A DNA stretch of 46,127 nt, from positions 1-46,127 of the forward strand of contig JACKDM010000038.1 in the NCBI GenBank assembly GCA_020633515.1. Direction: 5' to 3'. The position numbers and the translations under genes were made by a program. Origin of the DNA: Myxococcales bacterium. Its GTDB lineage: Bacteria > Myxococcota > Bradymonadia > UBA7976 > UBA1532. This document shows positions 43,687-46,127 of the stretch, piece after piece. Position 1 is the first letter of the stretch. The number at the start of each line of letters is the position of its first letter. The notes beneath the pieces were generated by a model that saw nothing but the letters and a program-made list of their open reading frames with translations, had not been told where the DNA came from and made no database searches.

Positions 43687-44823
43687 CTACCGTCCCCGTG
43701 CGGGTGGCTCGCTGCGGCCGCGGTCGGCGGGCTGGGGGGCTTCGCTGTCGGGGCGGTGTACGGTGGGGGGGAGGAGGCCGTCGCTGATGGGGGGCGGGGG
43801 CAGGGTGCTCGGGCGGCGTTGGATGGGGAGGGTGATGATGAAGGTGCTGCCTTCGCCGGGGGCGGACTGGGCGGTGATGGCGCCGTCGTGGGCTTCGACG
43901 ATGCGGCGGCAGAGGGTGAGGCCGATGCCGCGGCCGGGGTAGTCGTCCTGGGTGTGGAGGCGCTGGAAGAGCTGGAAGATGCGGTTGACATAGCGGCGGT
44001 CGAAGCCGATGCCGTTGTCGGTGATGAAGAGCGCGAAGCAGGGGGTGCCGTCGACGGGGCGCTCGAGGTAGCGACCGACGACCTCGACGCGGGGGGCGGT
44101 GCCGGGGCGGCGGAACTTGAGGGCGTTGTCGATGAGGTGGCTGAAGAGGCGGCGGATCTGGGCGGGGTCGGCTTCGATGGTGGCGAGCTCGCCGATCTCG
44201 ATGGTGGCGCCGAGCTCGTCGATGGCGGTGGCGTGCTCGGAGACGGCGGCGCGGAGGATGTCGGCGAGGTCGATGCGCTTCGCTTTGGGGATGTTCTCGG
44301 GGCGGTGGAGGTCGAGGAGGTCGTCGAGGAGCGCTTCGAAGTGGTCGGCGGCCTGGCGCATGCGGGTGAGGTGGCCGCGGCCGGTGGGGCTGAGGCGGTC
44401 GGATTCGTCTTCGAGGAGGAGGTCGCCGAACATGCGGAGCTTGCGGAGGGGCTCTTGCAGGTCGTGGGTGGCGGCGAAGGCGAACTCGCGGAGCTCGCGG
44501 CTGCTCTTTTCGAGGCGGTCGACGGTGGCTTGCTTGCGGCGGCGGCTCTCGAGCTCGACGGCGCGGAGCTCGGCGCGGGCGGCGTCGCGTTCGACCTCGG
44601 CGTCGGCGAGGCGGAGCTGGAGCTCGGCGCGGGCGCGCTCGGTGGCGGCGGCGGCTTCGGCGGCGCCGGGGGGCGGGGCGGTGAGGCGCGCGATCACCCA
44701 GCCGGCGAGGAGCGCGGCGGGGAGGCCGAGCCAGTGGTGGGGGGCGGCGAGGGCGGCGGCGCCGTAGCCGGCGATGACGGCGCCGACCGCGGTGAGGTAG
44801 GGCGATCGGCGGGTGGCGTCCAC
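43687..44823 (-). CDS. membrane sensor histidine kinase
   Basis: Sensor kinase of 378 residues with two N-terminal hydrophobic helices (about 9-29 and 31-49) and almost no outer loop. A coiled coil follows (about 55-110), then HisKA with ATHDLQEPLRKLR (H120) and HATPase_c with N box LIDNALKF, DNGIGF and GRGIGLTLCRRIVEAHDG. A Pro-rich tail ends it. The absence of a recognisable input domain suggests it senses within the membrane or through the coiled coil. The GTG at 44823 follows the AAA+ ATPase stop after 1 base, so both are one transcript. No response regulator is adjacent. Confidence 0.87.
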   Translation of the reverse strand: MDATRRSPYLTAVGAVIAGYGAAALAAPHHWLGLPAALLAGWVIARLTAPPPGAAEAAAATERARAELQLRLADAEVERDAARAELRAVELESRRRKQATVDRLEKSSRELREFAFAATHDLQEPLRKLRMFGDLLLEDESDRLSPTGRGHLTRMRQAADHFEALLDDLLDLHRPENIPKAKRIDLADILRAAVSEHATAIDELGATIEIGELATIEADPAQIRRLFSHLIDNALKFRRPGTAPRVEVVGRYLERPVDGTPCFALFITDNGIGFDRRYVNRIFQLFQRLHTQDDYPGRGIGLTLCRRIVEAHDGAITAQSAPGEGSTFIITLPIQRRPSTLPPPPISDGLLPPTVHRPDSEAPQPADRGRSEPPARGR

Positions 44824-44824
44824 G

Positions 44825-46127
44825 TCAGATCAGCCGCCCCATCTCGCGCGCTTCGGCCATGGCGGCGCGGTCGAGGAGCTCGCCGTCGATGGGGCGGCCG
44901 AGCTCGGCGGCGTAGAAGGCGGCGCGGAGGACGGCGTTTTTGATGTTGCCGCCGCTCATCTTGAAGCGCTTGCCGAGGTACTCGAAGTCGATGCGGTCGC
45001 TGACGTCGGCGGTCTCGGGCAGCATCGAGCGCCAGAGCTGGGTGCGCTGCTCGGCGTCGGGCATGGGGAAGTCGACGCGGAACTTGAGGCGGCGCTTGAA
45101 GGCTTCGTCGATCGACTTGGCGAAGTTGGTGGTGAGCAGCGACATGCCGTCGAACGACTCCATGCGCTGGAGCAGGTAGTTGATCTCCATGTTGGCGAAG
45201 CGGTCGTTGCTGCCCTTGACCTCGGTGCGGGCGCCGAAGAGGGCGTCGGCTTCGTCGAAGAGGAGGATGACCTGGGCCTTTTCGGCTTCGTCGAAGACGC
45301 GGGCGAGGTTCTTCTCGGTCTCGCCGACCCACTTGCTGATGATGCGGGAGAGGTCGACGCGGTAGAGCTCGCGGCCGAGGGTCTGGGCGATGATGGCGGT
45401 GACCATGGTCTTGCCGGTGCCGGGCGGCCCGACGAAGAGGCAGGAGAGGCCGCGGCCGTAGGCCATCTTGCGGCGGAAGCCCCAGCCGTCATAGACCTGC
45501 TCGCGGTACTTCGCCTGGCCGATGATCTCGTCGATGACCTCGCGGACCTCGTCGGGGAGGACGACGTCGTCCCAGGTGAGGGTGGTGGTGAAGGGCTCGG
45601 CGACGTCGCTGAGCGCGTGGTCGAGGCGGTGGCGGACGGCGCGGGCGACGTCGTCGGCGGTGAGGACGCCGTCGCCGGCGGTGAGCGCGAGGCGGGCGCG
45701 GGCTTCGCTGACGGCGGCGTGCACGGTGCCGGGCGAGACGTTGAAGCGGCTGGCGAGGGGCTCGGCGAGCGCGATGTCTCGCGGGTCGCCTTCGGAGAGG
45801 GCGCGCTGCCAGACCTTGGTCTGTTCGACGGGCTCGGGGAGCGGGAAGACGACGTCGAAGACGTCGCCGATGACGCGGTGGATGGCGGCGAGCGGGGTGT
45901 TGGCGGTGAGCGCGATGGGGCCGAGGTGGCGGCTGACGAGCGCGGCGGCGGGGGGGAGGAGCTTCTCCCAGATGGCGCGGTCGCCGAAGAACTCGTCGCC
46001 GTCGAGCATGAGCACGCACTGGCGGAGGAGCGCTTCGCGGCCGGCTTCGGCGAGGCGTTCGCCGAAGGCTTCGGGGACGCGGGCGAGGCGGCCGAGGTCG
46101 AGGGAGAGCACGCCCCAGCCGTGGAGC
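44825..46127 (-). CDS. AAA+ ATPase of the contractile-injection-system type (partial, 5' end outside window)
   Basis: The C-terminal 434 codons are present; the frame is open at 46127. A degenerate first ATPase region (VLMLDGDEFFGDRAIWEKLL, LTANTPLAAIHRVIG) is followed by a winged-helix-like linker. The intact AAA+ module comes next: Walker A VGPPGTGKTMVTAI, pore region VGETEKNLARVFDEAEKA, Walker B ILLFDEADALFG, sensor 1 SLLTTNFA, Arg finger FKRRLKFRVDFP and sensor 2 SGGNIKNAVLRAAF. This two-part layout matches ATPases of extracellular contractile injection systems (Afp15/PVC15-like), which also occur alone. Neighbouring injection-system genes, if any, lie beyond the window. An internal GTG at 46111 is probably not the true start. 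Confidence 0.85.
   Translation of the reverse strand, partial: LHGWGVLSLDLGRLARVPEAFGERLAEAGREALLRQCVLMLDGDEFFGDRAIWEKLLPPAAALVSRHLGPIALTANTPLAAIHRVIGDVFDVVFPLPEPVEQTKVWQRALSEGDPRDIALAEPLASRFNVSPGTVHAAVSEARARLALTAGDGVLTADDVARAVRHRLDHALSDVAEPFTTTLTWDDVVLPDEVREVIDEIIGQAKYREQVYDGWGFRRKMAYGRGLSCLFVGPPGTGKTMVTAIIAQTLGRELYRVDLSRIISKWVGETEKNLARVFDEAEKAQVILLFDEADALFGARTEVKGSNDRFANMEINYLLQRMESFDGMSLLTTNFAKSIDEAFKRRLKFRVDFPMPDAEQRTQLWRSMLPETADVSDRIDFEYLGKRFKMSGGNIKNAVLRAAFYAAELGRPIDGELLDRAAMAEAREMGRLI

Noticed and set aside
43560..43690. GATGAC-rich spacer as a repeat array or small gene
   Set aside because: The copies are irregularly spaced and no conserved ORF or structure is apparent.

Overview
The window is very GC-rich DNA packed with genes and reads like a chromosome segment of a Myxococcota-type (former Deltaproteobacteria) bacterium. 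The support is indirect: a Ser/Thr kinase with PEGA domains, a lipoprotein with MopE-type Cys/Asp repeats, a DUF4388-type receiver protein, a tandem pair of ArsA-type ATPases, a TPR-CHAT protein and many lipoproteins. GTG and TTG starts, and ATGA or GTGA overlaps between neighbouring genes, are common. I cannot name a genus. No insertion sequence, prophage, CRISPR array or rRNA gene is visible, and no stretch over 300 bases lacks a gene.

Layout. 1-3033 (minus): rplM-rpsI-argC with a clear promoter, then a type I phosphodiesterase. 3108-4920: two unrecognised genes. 5041-8321 (minus): a coupled set of two ArsA-type ATPases, a thioredoxin lipoprotein and a DEDDh exonuclease. 8535-16721 (plus): a diiron ferritin-like protein, a proline-rich membrane protein, an endonuclease/exonuclease/phosphatase-fold lipoprotein and a large TPR-CHAT protein with an apparent frameshift. 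16836-19915 (minus): a rhomboid-like membrane protein, YacG and a PEGA Ser/Thr kinase. 20072-25362 (plus): a zinc-ribbon membrane protein (frameshifted), a methyltransferase, a histidine kinase with a complete ethylene-receptor-type sensor, and a receiver-GGDEF protein. 25384-29042 (minus): a PAP2 phosphatase and a MopE-like lipoprotein. 29175-30554: a pseudokinase gene broken by several frame changes. 30558-33777 (minus): amidohydrolase, ferritin-like protein and a short GspE/PilB ATPase. 33893-36630 (plus): a GH1 glycosidase and an IF2_N-like/coiled-coil/Zn/DUF2325 protein behind a palindromic site. 36620-37885 (minus): an NRAMP-related transporter. 38037-43482 (plus): pseudo-receiver protein, def, fmt, rsmB, a 22-codon leader ORF, rpe and tRNA-Pro, closed by a strong terminator. 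43687-46127 (minus): a histidine kinase behind a AAA+ ATPase of the contractile-injection-system type, cut by the window edge.

How the genes fit together. The housekeeping blocks (rplM-rpsI-argC; def-fmt-rsmB-rpe-tRNA) serve translation and central metabolism. Between them lie sensory and envelope genes: two sensor kinases, two receiver proteins, one active-looking and one dead Ser/Thr kinase, and several lipoproteins. The best leads for unusual biology are the ArsA pair with complementary P-loop defects, the ethylene/copper-type sensor kinase, the DUF2325 protein with its operator-like palindrome, the catalytically empty CHAT domain, and the rpe leader ORF made from a partial copy of rpe's own 5' end. 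Three genes carry apparent frameshifts in C/G repeats. These may be assembly errors or true decay, and raw reads would decide.
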